The notes beneath the pieces were generated by a model. It was not told the origin of the DNA. It did not search any database and saw only the letters and a list, made by a program, of their open reading frames with translations. From positions 3,548,037 through 3,612,036 of the forward strand of contig NZ_VFMQ01000001.1 of assembly GCF_006715175.1 (NCBI RefSeq): a stretch of DNA of 64,000 nucleotides, given 5' to 3'. A program made the translations under genes and the position numbers. Every line of letters begins with the position of its first letter. Position 1 is the first letter of the stretch. Origin of the DNA: Curtobacterium citreum (lineage in GTDB: Bacteria > Actinomycetota > Actinomycetes > Actinomycetales > Microbacteriaceae). Below, in pieces: positions 25,297 through 36,098 of this stretch.

Positions 25297-26127
25297 CTAC
25301 GGGACGGGGACCGGCGTCACGCCGAGCGGCTCGAGACCAGCCGCACCGCCGTCCGAGGCCGTCGTGACCCAGATGCCGTCCGTGTGCACCGCGACCGTGT
25401 GCTCCCAGTGCGCCGCGTCCGAGCCGTCGAGCGTACGGATCGTCCAGTCGTCGTCGTCCGTCGAGCTGTCGATCGTGCCGGCGGTGACCATCGGCTCGAT
25501 CGCGACCACGAGCCCGGGCCGGACCGCCGGACCCGCGCCGCGGACCCGGTAGTTGAACACGGGCGGGTCCTCGTGCATGGACCGGCCGATGCCGTGCCCG
25601 GTGAAGTCCTCGATGATGCCCCAGGCGCCGGTCTCGTCGATGGCGTCCTCGATGACGGCGCCCACCTCGTTGAGGTTCCGGGCGTGCGCGAGGGCCGCGA
25701 TCCCGTGCCAGAGCGCACGCTCCGTCGTGTCGCAGAGCGTCTGCCGAGCCGCCGTGCGCGCCGCGTCGCCCCCGGGCACCACGAGCGTGAACGCGCTGTC
25801 GCCGTTCCACCCGTCGACTTCGGCGCCGGCGTCCACCGACACGATGTCGCCGGGCTGGACGACGCGCTCCCCCGGGATGCCGTGGACGACCTCGTCGTTG
25901 ACCGAGACGCAGAGCGTGTGCCGGTACCCCGGCACGAGCTGGAAGTTCGGGACGCCGCCGCCGTCCCGGATGGTGCGCTCGGCGATCGCGTCGAGCTCAC
26001 CGGTCGTGACGCCGGGACGGATCGCCGCACGGACGGCTGTCAGGGCCGCCTCGGTCAGCAGACCGGGGCGCACCATCGCCCGGAGCTCGTCCGGGGTCTT
26101 GTAGATCGACGGCTTGCGACGACGCAC
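25297..26127 (-). CDS. map: Methionine aminopeptidase, type I
   Basis: Removes the initiator Met from nascent proteins. The 276-residue enzyme has all five metal ligands: Asp in VDAGAEVDGWNGDSAF (two), His in TGHGIG, Glu in AIEPM and Glu in WEHTV. The GTG at 26127 gives MRRRKPSIYKTPDEL, a normal N-terminus. It is 23 bases downstream of adk in the secY-adk-map segment. Between it and the convergent LCP gene (25046-25296) I see no strong terminator, only weak inverted repeats. Confidence 0.96.
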   Translation of the reverse strand: MRRRKPSIYKTPDELRAMVRPGLLTEAALTAVRAAIRPGVTTGELDAIAERTIRDGGGVPNFQLVPGYRHTLCVSVNDEVVHGIPGERVVQPGDIVSVDAGAEVDGWNGDSAFTLVVPGGDAARTAARQTLCDTTERALWHGIAALAHARNLNEVGAVIEDAIDETGAWGIIEDFTGHGIGRSMHEDPPVFNYRVRGAGPAVRPGLVVAIEPMVTAGTIDSSTDDDDWTIRTLDGSDAAHWEHTVAVHTDGIWVTTASDGGAAGLEPLGVTPVPVP

Positions 26128-26150
26128 GAGGGTGGTCAGACGCCCGCGGG

Positions 26151-26741
26151 TCAGACGCCGGCGCCGAGGCCGCGCGAGACGAGCGCGGACTGGATGCGGT
26201 CGCCGACCTCGTCGATGCCACCGAGGCCGTCCACCTCGACCACGAGACCGCGGTCGGCGTAGGTCGCCACGATCGGGGCGGTCTCGTTCGTGTAGACCTC
26301 CTGCCGACGGCGGATGGTCTCCTCGTTGTCGTCGCTGCGGCCCTGGTCCTCGGCGCGCTTGAGCAGCCGGCCCACGAGCTCGTCCTGGTCCGCGACGAGC
26401 TGCACGACCGCGTCGATCCCCGTGCCCTGCTCGGCGAGCAGCGCGTCGAGGTAGGCGACCTGGCCCACGGTACGGGGGTACCCGTCGAGCAGGAATCCCT
26501 GCTCGGCGTCCGGCTCCGACAGGCGCGACTTCACGAGCTCGTTGGTCAGCTCGTCCGGGACGTAGTTGCCCGCGTCCATGATCGCCTTCGCCTGCACACC
26601 CAGCGGCGTGCCCTCGGAGACGTTCTTGCGGAAGATGTCACCCGTCGAGATCGCGGGGATGCCGAACGACTCGGCGATGCGACCGGCCTGGGTGCCCTTC
26701 CCCGCTCCGGGAGGTCCGACGATGATGAGGCGTGCGCTCAA
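26151..26741 (-). CDS. adk: Adenylate kinase (short, LID-less type)
   Basis: Catalyses ATP + AMP to 2 ADP. The 196-residue protein has the P-loop [10 protein letters not shown], the AMP-binding STGDIFR and LDGYPRT, and RRRQEVY. The LID is reduced to a few residues ([11 protein letters not shown]) with no zinc cysteines. It starts with TTG, and this codon overlaps the secY stop as TTGA; no ATG or GTG in frame fits better. Confidence 0.96.
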   Translation of the reverse strand: MSARLIIVGPPGAGKGTQAGRIAESFGIPAISTGDIFRKNVSEGTPLGVQAKAIMDAGNYVPDELTNELVKSRLSEPDAEQGFLLDGYPRTVGQVAYLDALLAEQGTGIDAVVQLVADQDELVGRLLKRAEDQGRSDDNEETIRRRQEVYTNETAPIVATYADRGLVVEVDGLGGIDEVGDRIQSALVSRGLGAGV

Positions 26742-28060
26742 CGGAGAAGCCCTTCGTAGTGACGTTGCTGCAGCTGCGAGTCGATCTGCTTCACGGTCTC
26801 GAGACCGACACCCACGATGATGAGGATGCTCGCGCCGCCGAACGGGAAGTTCTGGTTTGCGCCGAACAGCGCCAGTGCTGCCAGCGGGATGAGCGCGATG
26901 AGACCGAGGTAGAGCGAGCCGGGCAACGTCACCCGGGTCAGGACGAAGTCGAGGTACTCGGCCGTCGGACGGCCGGCCCGGATGCCCGGGATGAAGCCGC
27001 CGTACTTCTTCATGTTGTCGGCGACCTCTTCGGGGTTGAAGGTGATCGCGACGTAGAAGTACGTGAAGCCGACGATGAGCAGGAAGTACAGGACCATGTA
27101 GAACCAGTTGTCACCCGAGGTCAGGTTGTTCTGGATCCAGGTCACCCAGGCCGCCGGCTCGGAGCCGTCGGAGGGCTGGTTGAACTGCGCGACCAGGGCC
27201 GGCAGGTACAGGAGCGACGATGCGAAGATGACGGGCACGACGCCGGCCATGTTCACCTTGATGGGGATGTAGGTGTTGTTGCCGCCGTAGGTGCGTCGAC
27301 CGACCATGCGCTTGGCGTACTGGACGGGGATGCGCCGCTGCGACTGCTCGACGAACACGACGGCCATCATGATGACCAGCCCGACGAGGATGACGAACAG
27401 GAACAGCTCGAACGACTGCGACTGCTCGATCGCCCAGAGGGCCGACGGGAACTGCGCCGCGATGGACGTGAAGATGAGGAGCGACATGCCGTTGCCGATG
27501 CCGCGCTCGGTGACGAGCTCGCCCATCCACATGATGAGGCCGGTACCGGCGGTCAGCGTGACGACCATGAGCATGATCGCGTACCAGCTGTCGTTCGAGA
27601 TGATCGACGAGCAGGAGGCCGAGGCGTTCGTGCCGAACAGGGCACCCGAGCGGGCGACCGTGATGAGCGTCGTGGACTGCAGCACGCCGAGCGCGATCGT
27701 GAGGTAGCGCGTGTACTGCGTCAGCTTCGCCTGGCCGGACTGACCCTCCTTGTAGAGGGCGTCGAAGTGCGGGATCACGACGCGCAGCAGCTGCACGATG
27801 ATCGACGACGTGATGTACGGCATGATGCCGAGCGCGAAGACCGAGAGCTTCAGCAGCGCGCCACCGGAGAACAGGTTGATCAGGTCGTAGAGCCCGCCGG
27901 AGGACGAGGCGCTCGCGAGGCAGCTCTGCACCGAGGCGTAGTCGACGAACGGTGCGGGGATGTACGACCCCAGGCGGAACAGCGCGATGATCGCGAGGGT
28001 GAAGCCGATCTTCTTGCGAAGATCTGGGGTGCGCATGATGCGCGCGACCGCTCTGAACAC
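26738..28060 (-). CDS. secY: Protein translocase subunit SecY
   Basis: The main channel of the Sec translocon in the cytoplasmic membrane. The 440-residue protein has ten TM helices, [18 protein letters not shown] at the start, and the conserved [15 protein letters not shown] and [17 protein letters not shown] segments. GTG 28060 has a GGAG ribosome site and removes a non-homologous upstream stretch. A terminator-like hairpin separates it from rplO, so it may have reduced or separate transcription. Confidence 0.97.
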   Translation of the reverse strand: MFRAVARIMRTPDLRKKIGFTLAIIALFRLGSYIPAPFVDYASVQSCLASASSSGGLYDLINLFSGGALLKLSVFALGIMPYITSSIIVQLLRVVIPHFDALYKEGQSGQAKLTQYTRYLTIALGVLQSTTLITVARSGALFGTNASASCSSIISNDSWYAIMLMVVTLTAGTGLIMWMGELVTERGIGNGMSLLIFTSIAAQFPSALWAIEQSQSFELFLFVILVGLVIMMAVVFVEQSQRRIPVQYAKRMVGRRTYGGNNTYIPIKVNMAGVVPVIFASSLLYLPALVAQFNQPSDGSEPAAWVTWIQNNLTSGDNWFYMVLYFLLIVGFTYFYVAITFNPEEVADNMKKYGGFIPGIRAGRPTAEYLDFVLTRVTLPGSLYLGLIALIPLAALALFGANQNFPFGGASILIIVGVGLETVKQIDSQLQQRHYEGLLR

Positions 28061-28167
28061 GAGGACTCCGAACTTCTGGGACCGCACGGCCCGAGCGGGC
28101 TCGTCACGGTGCGGTCGGCAGCGCCGACCCGGCCGTCGGACGACGGCCACTGTCAAGGAAACCGTAA

Positions 28168-28199
28168 CGGCGGCCCGTGCGCAAACGCACGGGCCGCCG
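28168..28199 (-). terminator. Hairpin between rplO and secY
   Basis: A perfect 14-bp stem (28168-28181 with 28186-28199) closes a CAAA loop, 7 bases after the rplO stop and 107 bases before secY. Downstream on the minus strand comes TTACGGTTTCCTTGACA, a weak T-rich run holding a TTGACA that could be a -35, but no -10 follows at the right distance. Partial termination is likely. Confidence 0.65.
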
Positions 28200-28206
28200 A
28201 CGGGGG

Positions 28207-28671
28207 TTACTGGGAGACGGTGCCGCCAGCAGCCACGATCTTCTCGGCGGCGGACGCCGAGACCTTGTCGACCGAGACCGTGAGCTTCACGCTGATGTCA
28301 CCCTGACCGAGAACCTTGACCTTCTCGTTCTTGCGGACGGCGCCCTTGGCGACCAGGTCCGCGACGGTGACGTCGCCACCGTTGGGGTAGAGCTCCGCGA
28401 TCTTGTCCAGGTTCACGACCTGGTACTCGACGCGGAACGGGTTCTTGAACCCGCGGAGCTTCGGGGTGCGCATGTGCAGCGGCATCTGCCCGCCCTCGAA
28501 GCCGACCTTGACCTGGTAGCGGGCCTTCTGACCCTTGGTGCCACGGCCGGCGGTCTTGCCCTTCGAGCCCTCACCGCGACCCACACGGGTGCGGTCCTTC
28601 TTGGCGCCCGCAGCGGGGCGGAGGTGGTGCAGCTTCAGCACCTGCACGCGCTCGTTCTTCTCGTCGCTCAT
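28207..28671 (-). CDS. rplO: 50S ribosomal protein L15
   Basis: Large-subunit assembly protein of 154 residues. [20 protein letters not shown] and the Gly-rich [17 protein letters not shown] are diagnostic, as is [16 protein letters not shown]. Its ATG overlaps the rpmD stop by 4 bases. Confidence 0.98.
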   Translation of the reverse strand: MSDEKNERVQVLKLHHLRPAAGAKKDRTRVGRGEGSKGKTAGRGTKGQKARYQVKVGFEGGQMPLHMRTPKLRGFKNPFRVEYQVVNLDKIAELYPNGGDVTVADLVAKGAVRKNEKVKVLGQGDISVKLTVSVDKVSASAAEKIVAAGGTVSQ

Positions 28672-28853
28672 GCGTCGACCTCCTCGACCTTCACGAGGTG
28701 CGCCACCGTCGCGATGTACCCGCGGTTCTGGGCGTTGTCCTCACGCAGGACCGTACGGCCGATGCGCTTGAGGCCCAGGCTGCGCAGGGTGTCGCGCTGG
28801 TACTGCTTCTCGCTGATAACGGACTTCGTCTGCGTGATCTTCAGCATCGCCAT
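28668..28853 (-). CDS. rpmD: 50S ribosomal protein L30
   Basis: A 61-residue protein, [20 protein letters not shown] and onward through [22 protein letters not shown]. The first of two nearby ATG codons (28853) shares its A with the rpsE stop (TGATG), which supports that start. Confidence 0.96.
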   Translation of the reverse strand: MAMLKITQTKSVISEKQYQRDTLRSLGLKRIGRTVLREDNAQNRGYIATVAHLVKVEEVDA

Positions 28854-29587
28854 CACGCACCTGCCTTCTCGGTCGCGGCACGCAGGGCCGCGGCCTCGGC
28901 GTGGAGCAGACGAGCCGGGACGACCCGGTCGACGTCGAGGCCACGACGGCTCGCGACGGCGCGGGGCTCCTCGAGCTGCTGCAGCGCCTCGACGGTCGCG
29001 TGCACGATGTTGATGGTGTTCGACGAACCGAGCGACTTGCTCAGGACGTCGTGGATGCCGGCGCACTCGAGCACGGCGCGGACCGGACCACCGGCGATGA
29101 CACCGGTACCGGCAGCGGCCGGACGCAGCAGGACGACACCGGCAGCGGCCTCACCCTGCACCGGGTGCGGGATGGTGTTGCCGACGCGGGGGACGCGGAA
29201 GAAGTTCTTCTTCGCCTCCTCGACGCCCTTCGAGATCGCGGTCGGGACTTCCTTCGCCTTGCCGTAGCCGACACCGACGAGGCCGTTGCCGTCACCGACG
29301 ACGACGAGCGCCGTGAAGCTGAAGCGACGACCACCCTTGACGACCTTCGAGACGCGGTTGATGGTCACCACGCGCTCGAGGAACTGGCTGTCGCCACCGC
29401 GGTTGTTGCGGTCACGACCCTGCTGACGGTCACGCCCGCCGCCACGACGGCCGCGCTGGTCGGCGTTGTCGCGGTTGTTGGACGCGGAGCCCGCGGCGGT
29501 CTCGACCGGACGCTCGGCGACCGCAGCAGCGTCGGCTGCCGGGGCCTTGGTCTCGGCCGCTTCGTTGTTGTTCGCGATGTCGCTCAC
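28853..29587 (-). CDS. rpsE: 30S ribosomal protein S5 with RG-rich N-terminal extension
   Basis: Fidelity protein at the mRNA entry. The S5 core begins near residue 67 ([25 protein letters not shown]) and includes [14 protein letters not shown] and [15 protein letters not shown] segments. Residues 1-66 are a disordered extension, acidic first and then rich in Arg/Gly/Asn/Gln ([20 protein letters not shown]). This makes 244 residues against about 165 in enterobacteria. Overlaps rplR by ATGA. Confidence 0.97.
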   Translation of the reverse strand: MSDIANNNEAAETKAPAADAAAVAERPVETAAGSASNNRDNADQRGRRGGGRDRQQGRDRNNRGGDSQFLERVVTINRVSKVVKGGRRFSFTALVVVGDGNGLVGVGYGKAKEVPTAISKGVEEAKKNFFRVPRVGNTIPHPVQGEAAAGVVLLRPAAAGTGVIAGGPVRAVLECAGIHDVLSKSLGSSNTINIVHATVEALQQLEEPRAVASRRGLDVDRVVPARLLHAEAAALRAATEKAGA

Positions 29588-29955
29588 AGGTTCAGCCCTC
29601 CTTCACGGGCACCATCGGCGATCGCGGCAACGCGACCGGCGTACTTGCTACCACCGCGGTCGAAGACCACGGCCTCGACGCCGGCGGCCTTCGCGCGCTC
29701 GGCGAGGAGCTCGCCGACGCGACGGGCCTTGGCCGTCTTGTCGCCGTCGAACGAACGGAGGTCGGCCTCCATCGTCGAGGCGCTGGCCAGCGTGTGGCCC
29801 TGCGCGTCGTCGATGACCTGGACGAACACGTGACGCGACGACCGGAAGACAGCGAGACGCGGACGCGACTCGGTGCCGGTGATCTTCTTGCGGAGACGGT
29901 TGTGACGGCGCGCCTTGGCGGCCGACTTGCTCTTTCCTCGGATACCGAGAGCCAT
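29584..29955 (-). CDS. rplR: 50S ribosomal protein L18
   Basis: Binds 5S rRNA. The 123-residue sequence begins [20 protein letters not shown] and has [23 protein letters not shown] 29955 is preferred to a GTG two codons upstream because it matches the family N-terminus. Confidence 0.97.
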   Translation of the reverse strand: MALGIRGKSKSAAKARRHNRLRKKITGTESRPRLAVFRSSRHVFVQVIDDAQGHTLASASTMEADLRSFDGDKTAKARRVGELLAERAKAAGVEAVVFDRGGSKYAGRVAAIADGAREGGLNL

Positions 29956-29957
29956 GA

Positions 29958-30494
29958 TCACTTACCTGACTTTCCGGCCTTGCGGCGCACGATCTCGCCG
30001 GCGTAGCGGACACCCTTGCCCTTGTAGGGCTCGGGCTTGCGCAGCTTGCGGATGTTGGCAGCCACCTCGCCGACGGCCTGCTTGTCGATGCCCGACACGG
30101 TGAGCTTGTTGTTGCCCTCGACGGCGAAGCTGATGCCCGCCGGCGGCTCGACCGTGATGGGGTGGGAGTAGCCGAGCGCGAACTCGACGTTGCTGCCCTT
30201 GGCCTGCACGCGGTAACCGGTGCCGACGACCTCGAGGCCCTTGGAGTAGCCCTGGGTCACGCCGAGGATGTTGTTCGCGATGAGCGTGCGGGTCAGGCCG
30301 TGCAGGGCACGGGACTCACGCTCGTCGTCCGGGCGGGTGACGAGGACCTGGTTCTCCTCGACCTTGGCCTGGATGGGCTCGGCAACGGTGAGCGCGAGCT
30401 CACCCTTGGGGCCCTTGACCGCCACGGTCTGGCCGTCGATGGAGACGGTGACGCCGGCGGGGATGTCGATGGGGAGACGTCCGATTCGAGACAT
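29958..30494 (-). CDS. rplF: 50S ribosomal protein L6
   Basis: Two-domain protein near the sarcin-ricin loop. The 178 residues start [17 protein letters not shown], and the C-terminal signature is [22 protein letters not shown]. It lies 6 bases after rpsH and 2 before rplR. Confidence 0.98.
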   Translation of the reverse strand: MSRIGRLPIDIPAGVTVSIDGQTVAVKGPKGELALTVAEPIQAKVEENQVLVTRPDDERESRALHGLTRTLIANNILGVTQGYSKGLEVVGTGYRVQAKGSNVEFALGYSHPITVEPPAGISFAVEGNNKLTVSGIDKQAVGEVAANIRKLRKPEPYKGKGVRYAGEIVRRKAGKSGK

Positions 30495-30500
30495 TGTCGA

Positions 30501-30899
30501 TCACCACACGTAGGCGAGGACTTCCCCACCCACGCCCTTCTGCTCGGCTTCACGGTCGGTGAGCAGTCCCGAGGAGGTCGAGAGGATCGCCACGCCGAGG
30601 CCACCGAGGACCTGGGGGATCTCCGTCGACTTCGCGTAGACCCGGAGACCGGGCTTCGAGACGCGCTTGATGCCGGCGATCGAACGCTCGCGCTCGGGGC
30701 CGTACTTGAGGTCGATCGTGAGGGTCTGGCCCACGCGGGCGTCCTCGATCTTCCACTCGCTGATGTAACCCTCGCGCTTGAGGATCTCGGCGATGTTCTT
30801 CTTCAGCTTGGAGCTGGGAAGCGAGACGGCGTCGTGGTGCGCCGAGTTCGCGTTCCGCAATCTGGTCAGCATGTCTGCGACCGGATCGGTCATCGTCAT
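30501..30899 (-). CDS. rpsH: 30S ribosomal protein S8
   Basis: Central-domain assembly protein that binds 16S rRNA helix 21; in some bacteria it represses the spc operon. The 132-residue sequence starts [20 protein letters not shown] and ends with the [20 protein letters not shown] segment. It follows a 154-base gap in which S14 would be expected. Confidence 0.97.
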   Translation of the reverse strand: MTMTDPVADMLTRLRNANSAHHDAVSLPSSKLKKNIAEILKREGYISEWKIEDARVGQTLTIDLKYGPERERSIAGIKRVSKPGLRVYAKSTEIPQVLGGLGVAILSTSSGLLTDREAEQKGVGGEVLAYVW

Positions 30900-31003
30900 G
30901 ATGGTCGTCCATTCTTCGCCTGGTTTCGACACCCGTTCCACGAATGCCGACCTGAGCGATCGGGGTGATCCCGGAGCGGTTCCCCGGGATCGGTGTGTTC
31001 AAG

Positions 31004-31041
31004 GGTGCGGGCCGGAGGACGTGAATCCTCCGGCCCGCACC
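31004..31041 (-). terminator. Strong hairpin between rplE and rpsH
   Basis: Perfect 16-bp arms (31004-31019, 31026-31041) with a CGTGAA loop lie 12 bases after the rplE stop. A second inverted repeat, GATCCCGG/CCGGGATC, lies nearer rpsH (about 30967-30991). No U tract follows. It would attenuate or process the spc mRNA at the place where rpsN/rpsZ stands in many Actinobacteria. Confidence 0.65.
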
Positions 31042-31053
31042 GCCCGAAGTATC

Positions 31054-31644
31054 TTAGACCGTCTGCTCGGCAGAACGGAACGGGAACCCGAGCTGGCGGA
31101 GCAGCGCGCGGCCCTCGTCGTCCGTCTTCGCGGTGGTCACGACGGTGATGTCGAAGCCACGCACGCGGTCGATGCGGTCCTGGTCGATCTCGTGGAACAT
31201 CGACTGCTCCGTGAGACCGAACGTGTAGTTGCCGTTCCCGTCGAACTGCTTGTCGCTGAGCCCGCGGAAGTCGCGGATGCGGGGCAGGGCGAGGGTGACG
31301 AGGCGGTCGATGAACTCCCACGCGCGGTCACCGCGGAGGGTGACGTGCGCGCCGATGGCCTGGCCCTCACGCAGCTTGAACTGCGCGATGGACTTGCGGG
31401 CCTTGGTCACGACCGGCTTCTGACCCGTGATCGCCGTGAGGTCCTTGACGGCCCCCTCGATGATCTTCGAGTCGCGAGCCGCCTCGCCGACGCCCGTGTT
31501 CACGACGACCTTGACCAGGCCGGGGACCTGGTTGACGTTCGCGTACCCGAACTGCTCGGTGAGGGCAGCCTTGATCTCGTTCTTGTACTTCTGCTTGAGG
31601 CGCGGCTCGACCTTGGTCTCCGGCGCGGCAGTCGTGTCGGTCAT
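31054..31644 (-). CDS. rplE: 50S ribosomal protein L5
   Basis: 5S rRNA- and P-tRNA-contacting protein. The 196-residue product has an N-terminal extension of about 12 residues, then [35 protein letters not shown], and the C-terminal [26 protein letters not shown]. Its start overlaps the rplX stop by one base. Confidence 0.98.
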   Translation of the reverse strand: MTDTTAAPETKVEPRLKQKYKNEIKAALTEQFGYANVNQVPGLVKVVVNTGVGEAARDSKIIEGAVKDLTAITGQKPVVTKARKSIAQFKLREGQAIGAHVTLRGDRAWEFIDRLVTLALPRIRDFRGLSDKQFDGNGNYTFGLTEQSMFHEIDQDRIDRVRGFDITVVTTAKTDDEGRALLRQLGFPFRSAEQTV

Positions 31645-32003
31645 CAGAGCTTCTCACCCGACTTCTTGGCGTAGCGGACGCGGACGGTCTTGGTGACGCC
31701 GTCCTTCTCCACCTGTTCGGTACGGAAACCGACGCGGGTCGGCTTCTTGGTCTTCGGGTCGACGATCGCGACGTTCGAGACGTGGATCGGAGCCTCGTGC
31801 TGCTCGATGCCACCGGTCTTCGAACCGCGCTGCGTCTGGCCGACGCGGACGTGCTTCGTGACGAAGTTCACGCCCTCGACGACGACCCGGTTCTTGTCCT
31901 TGAGGACCTCGATGACCTTGCCCTGCTTGCCACGGTCGCCGCCACGCTCCTGCTTGGCGCCCGTGATGACCTGGACGAGGTCACCCTTCTTGATGTTCGC
32001 CAT
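31644..32003 (-). CDS. rplX: 50S ribosomal protein L24
   Basis: KOW-domain assembly initiator of 119 residues: [21 protein letters not shown], then [19 protein letters not shown] and the [11 protein letters not shown] motif. Located 3 bases after rplN. Confidence 0.98.
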   Translation of the reverse strand: MANIKKGDLVQVITGAKQERGGDRGKQGKVIEVLKDKNRVVVEGVNFVTKHVRVGQTQRGSKTGGIEQHEAPIHVSNVAIVDPKTKKPTRVGFRTEQVEKDGVTKTVRVRYAKKSGEKL

Positions 32004-32006
32004 GGC

Positions 32007-32375
32007 TTACAGCACCTCCGGCGCGAGCGAGATGATCTTCATGAACTTCTTGTCACGGAGCTCACGACCGACCGGACCGAAGATGCGCGTACCGCGCGGG
32101 TCGCCGTCGGCCTTGAGGATCACTGCCGCGTTCTCGTCGAACTTGATGTAGGAGCCGTCCTGGCGACGGGTCTCCTTCTTGGTGCGAACGATGACCGCCT
32201 TGACGACGTCACCCTTCTTCACGTTGCCGCCGGGGATGGCGTCCTTCACCGTGGCGACGATGACGTCACCGAGACCGGCGTAGCGACGACCCGAGCCACC
32301 GAGCACGCGGATGGTCAAGATCTCCTTGGCACCCGTGTTGTCGGCGACCTTCAGGCGGGATTCCTGCTGAATCAC
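32007..32375 (-). CDS. rplN: 50S ribosomal protein L14
   Basis: 122 residues with the invariant [37 protein letters not shown] and [18 protein letters not shown]. It contacts 16S rRNA at a subunit bridge. Confidence 0.98.
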   Translation of the reverse strand: MIQQESRLKVADNTGAKEILTIRVLGGSGRRYAGLGDVIVATVKDAIPGGNVKKGDVVKAVIVRTKKETRRQDGSYIKFDENAAVILKADGDPRGTRIFGPVGRELRDKKFMKIISLAPEVL

Positions 32376-32406
32376 TGCTGTCTCCTATTCCGAAGCAGGC
32401 CGGGGC

Positions 32407-32691
32407 CTACTTGGCCTTCTCGAGGATCTCGACCAGGCGCCAGCGCTTGGAGGCGCTGAGGGGACGGGTCTCGCTGATCACGACGAGGTCGCCGACACCC
32501 GCGGTGCCGAGCTCGTCGTGGGCCTTCACCTTGGACGTGCGGCGGATGATCTTGCCGTAGAGCGCGTGCTTCACGCGGTCCTCGACCTCGACCACGATGG
32601 TCTTGTCCATCTTGTCGCTCGTCACGTAGCCGCGACGCGTCTTGCGGTAGCCGCGGGTCGAGGCGGCGGAGTTCTTCTCTTCGTTCGCCAT
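32407..32691 (-). CDS. rpsQ: 30S ribosomal protein S17
   Basis: OB-fold primary binder of 16S rRNA. The 94 residues include [20 protein letters not shown], then [19 protein letters not shown]. Its ATG shares a base with the rpmC stop. Confidence 0.98.
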   Translation of the reverse strand: MANEEKNSAASTRGYRKTRRGYVTSDKMDKTIVVEVEDRVKHALYGKIIRRTSKVKAHDELGTAGVGDLVVISETRPLSASKRWRLVEILEKAK

Positions 32692-33011
32692 CAGTTCTCC
32701 TCGGCGGTAGCGGCCTCGGTCGACTCGGCGGCCTTGTCAGCCTTCTTCGTCGTCTTCTTGGCCTTGGTGGCGGTCTCGACGGGCGCGGGGGTGGCACGGA
32801 TGCCGAGCTCGCGCTCGCGGAGGACGGTGTAGATGCGTGCGATGTCGCGCTTGACGGCACGGAGACGACCGTGGCTCTCCAGCTGGCCGGTGGCCGACTG
32901 GAAGCGGAGGTTGAAGAGTTCCTCCTTGGCCTTCTTGAGCTCGTCAGCGAGACGCTCGTTCTCGAACGTGTCGAGCTCCGTCGGACGGAGCTCCTTGGAA
33001 CCGATCGCCAT
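32691..33011 (-). CDS. rpmC: 50S ribosomal protein L29 with charged tail
   Basis: The L29 core (about 1-75; [36 protein letters not shown] in the conserved part) is followed by a Lys/Ala/Thr/Glu-rich tail to residue 106. Sits at the polypeptide exit, where the core docks trigger factor and SRP. One-base overlap with rplP. Confidence 0.96.
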   Translation of the reverse strand: MAIGSKELRPTELDTFENERLADELKKAKEELFNLRFQSATGQLESHGRLRAVKRDIARIYTVLRERELGIRATPAPVETATKAKKTTKKADKAAESTEAATAEEN

Positions 33012-33430
33012 TACGCGTCGCCCTCCTCGCGCTTGATGATGCGTGCCTTGAGGGGCAGCTTGTGGATTGCACGGGTCAGCGCCTCACGGGCGATGTCCTC
33101 GTTGACGCCGGAGAGCTCGAAGAGCACACGACCCGGCTTGACGTTGGCGACCCACCACTCGGGCGAGCCCTTACCGGAACCCATGCGGGTCTCAGCCGGC
33201 TTCTTGGTCAGCGGACGGTCCGGGTAGATGTTGATCCACACCTTGCCACCACGCTTGATGTGACGCGTCATGGCGATACGAGCGGACTCGATCTGCCGGT
33301 TCGTCACGTAGGCCGGGGTGAGGGCCTGGATACCGAAGTCGCCGAAGCTGACCTTGGTACCGCCGGTGGCCTGACCCGAACGCTTCGGGTGGTGCTGCTT
33401 GCGGTGCTTGACTCGACGGGGAATAAGCAT
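33011..33430 (-). CDS. rplP: 50S ribosomal protein L16
   Basis: 139-residue protein at the A-site finger. [39 protein letters not shown] and [23 protein letters not shown] are all present. Two bases separate it from rpsC. Confidence 0.98.
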   Translation of the reverse strand: MLIPRRVKHRKQHHPKRSGQATGGTKVSFGDFGIQALTPAYVTNRQIESARIAMTRHIKRGGKVWINIYPDRPLTKKPAETRMGSGKGSPEWWVANVKPGRVLFELSGVNEDIAREALTRAIHKLPLKARIIKREEGDA

Positions 33431-33432
33431 GG

Positions 33433-34230
33433 TTACGCCTCAACTCCTGCGCCGGCCGGCGCGTCCTGCGGGGCCTGCTGCTGACGGCCGCCACGGTCGC
33501 CGCCACGGCGGTCGCCGCGCTCGCCACGGGGGCCGCCACGACGCTCCGGGCGCGACGAACGCTGGTTCGCCTGCTCGCGAGCGAGCTCCTTGTTCGTGAT
33601 GTCGCCCTTGTAGATCCAGACCTTCACGCCGATGCGGCCGAAGGTGGTCCGAGCCTCGTAGAAGCCGTAGTCGATGTTCGCGCGGAGCGTGTGCAGGGGC
33701 ACGCGGCCCTCGCGGTAGAACTCCGAGCGGGACATCTCGGCGCCGCCGAGGCGGCCCGACACCTGGATCCGGACACCCTTGGCGCCGGCGCGCTGTGCAC
33801 CCTGCAGGCCCTTGCGCATGGCGCGTCGGAACGCGACACGGGCGGAGAGCTGCTCGGCGATGCCCTGCGCGACGAGCTGGGCCTCGGTCTCGGGGTTCTT
33901 GACCTCGAGGATGTTGAGCTGGATCTGCTTCTTGGTGAGCTTCTCCAGCTCGCTGCGGACGCGCTCCGCCTCGGCGCCGCGGCGGCCGATGACGATGCCC
34001 GGACGCGCCGTGTGGATGTCCACGCGGACGCGATCGCGGGTGCGCTCGAGCTCGATGCGGGCGACACCGGCGCGGTCGAGGGTCTTCTTCAGGTACTCGC
34101 GCACCTTGATGTCCTCGGCCACGTAGTCGGCGTAGCGCTGCCCGGCCTTCGTGCTGTCGGTGAACCAGTGCGAGACGTGGTCCGTCGTGATCCCGAGACG
34201 GAAACCGTACGGGTTGACCTTCTGGCCCAT
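33433..34230 (-). CDS. rpsC: 30S ribosomal protein S3 with RG-rich C-terminal tail
   Basis: KH-domain protein lining the mRNA entry tunnel. [36 protein letters not shown] (KH) and [22 protein letters not shown] are diagnostic. From about residue 216 a disordered Arg/Gly tail follows ([18 protein letters not shown]) to residue 265. Its start overlaps the rplV stop by one base. Confidence 0.98.
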   Translation of the reverse strand: MGQKVNPYGFRLGITTDHVSHWFTDSTKAGQRYADYVAEDIKVREYLKKTLDRAGVARIELERTRDRVRVDIHTARPGIVIGRRGAEAERVRSELEKLTKKQIQLNILEVKNPETEAQLVAQGIAEQLSARVAFRRAMRKGLQGAQRAGAKGVRIQVSGRLGGAEMSRSEFYREGRVPLHTLRANIDYGFYEARTTFGRIGVKVWIYKGDITNKELAREQANQRSSRPERRGGPRGERGDRRGGDRGGRQQQAPQDAPAGAGVEA

Positions 34231-34622
34231 TAGTTGCTCGCCTTCTTGCTCGTGGCGGCAGCCTCGACCTCATCCGGCGTCGCGAGGACGACCGTGATGT
34301 GGGAGGTGCGCTTGTTGATCCGGAAGGCGCGGCCCTGGGCGCGCGGCTGGAACCGCTTCAGGGTCGTTCCCTCGTCGACGAAGACGCGGCTCACGTAGAG
34401 GTCGCGCTCGTCCAGGAAGCTGTTCGTCGAGTCCGCCTTCACCCGGGCGTTCGCGATCGCCGAGGCGACCAGCTTGTACACGGGCTCCGAAGCGGCCTGC
34501 GGGGCGAACTTCAGGATGGCGAGCGCCTCGTGGGCCTGCTTGCCGCGGATCAGCTCGATGACGCGACGGGCCTTCTGAGGCGTGACGCGGATGTGTCGCA
34601 CGCGTGCGATCGACTCCACCAT
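34230..34622 (-). CDS. rplV: 50S ribosomal protein L22
   Basis: Lines the exit tunnel; its beta-hairpin affects macrolide sensitivity. The 130 residues include [20 protein letters not shown] and [20 protein letters not shown], in which no obvious resistance deletion is seen. Confidence 0.98.
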   Translation of the reverse strand: MVESIARVRHIRVTPQKARRVIELIRGKQAHEALAILKFAPQAASEPVYKLVASAIANARVKADSTNSFLDERDLYVSRVFVDEGTTLKRFQPRAQGRAFRINKRTSHITVVLATPDEVEAAATSKKASN

Positions 34623-34647
34623 TTCGTTCCTCCTCTGCGTCCCCGCG

Positions 34648-34929
34648 TTAGCGGCGACGGCCCTTCTTGTCGTCCTTCACGTGACCACGGAAGGTGCGGG
34701 TCGGCGCGAACTCGCCGAGCTTGTGACCGACCATCGACTCGGTGACGAACACCGGGATGTGCTTGCGGCCGTCGTGCACGGCGATCGTGTGCCCGAGCAT
34801 GTTCGGGACGATCATCGAGCGACGCGACCACGTGCGGATCACGTTCTTGGTGTTGGCCTCGTTCTGCGTGACGACCTTGCGGAGCAGGTGCTCGTCGACG
34901 AAGGGGCCCTTCTTCAGACTGCGTGGCAT
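34648..34929 (-). CDS. rpsS: 30S ribosomal protein S19
   Basis: 93-residue head protein: [19 protein letters not shown], then [20 protein letters not shown] and [20 protein letters not shown]. In its conserved place between rplB and rplV. Confidence 0.98.
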   Translation of the reverse strand: MPRSLKKGPFVDEHLLRKVVTQNEANTKNVIRTWSRRSMIVPNMLGHTIAVHDGRKHIPVFVTESMVGHKLGEFAPTRTFRGHVKDDKKGRRR

Positions 34930-34940
34930 CTTCTGAACTC

Positions 34941-35780
<840 letters not shown>

Positions 35781-35798
35781 GATTTATCCCTCTGGTCC

Positions 35799-36098
35799 TC
35801 AGCCGACAGCCGTGAAGATGTCGATCGAACCGGACTTGAGCGTCACGATGGCACGCTTGGTGTCCTTGCGCTTGCCCAGGCCGAACTTCGTGCGACGGGT
35901 CTTGCCCGGACGGTTCAGCGTGTTGATGCTCGCGACCTTGACGTCGAAGATCTTCTCGATGGCGAGCTTGATCTCGGTCTTGTTCGAACGGGGGTCCACG
36001 ATGAACGTGTACTTGCCCTGGTCGATCAGGCCGTAGCTCTTCTCCGAGACGACCGGCGAGATGATGATGTCGCGCGGGTCCTTGTTGAAGCCGCTCAT
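35799..36098 (-). CDS. rplW: 50S ribosomal protein L23
   Basis: 99-residue exit-site protein that docks chaperones. [20 protein letters not shown] and [22 protein letters not shown] identify it. ATGA overlap with rplD. Confidence 0.98.
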   Translation of the reverse strand: MSGFNKDPRDIIISPVVSEKSYGLIDQGKYTFIVDPRSNKTEIKLAIEKIFDVKVASINTLNRPGKTRRTKFGLGKRKDTKRAIVTLKSGSIDIFTAVG

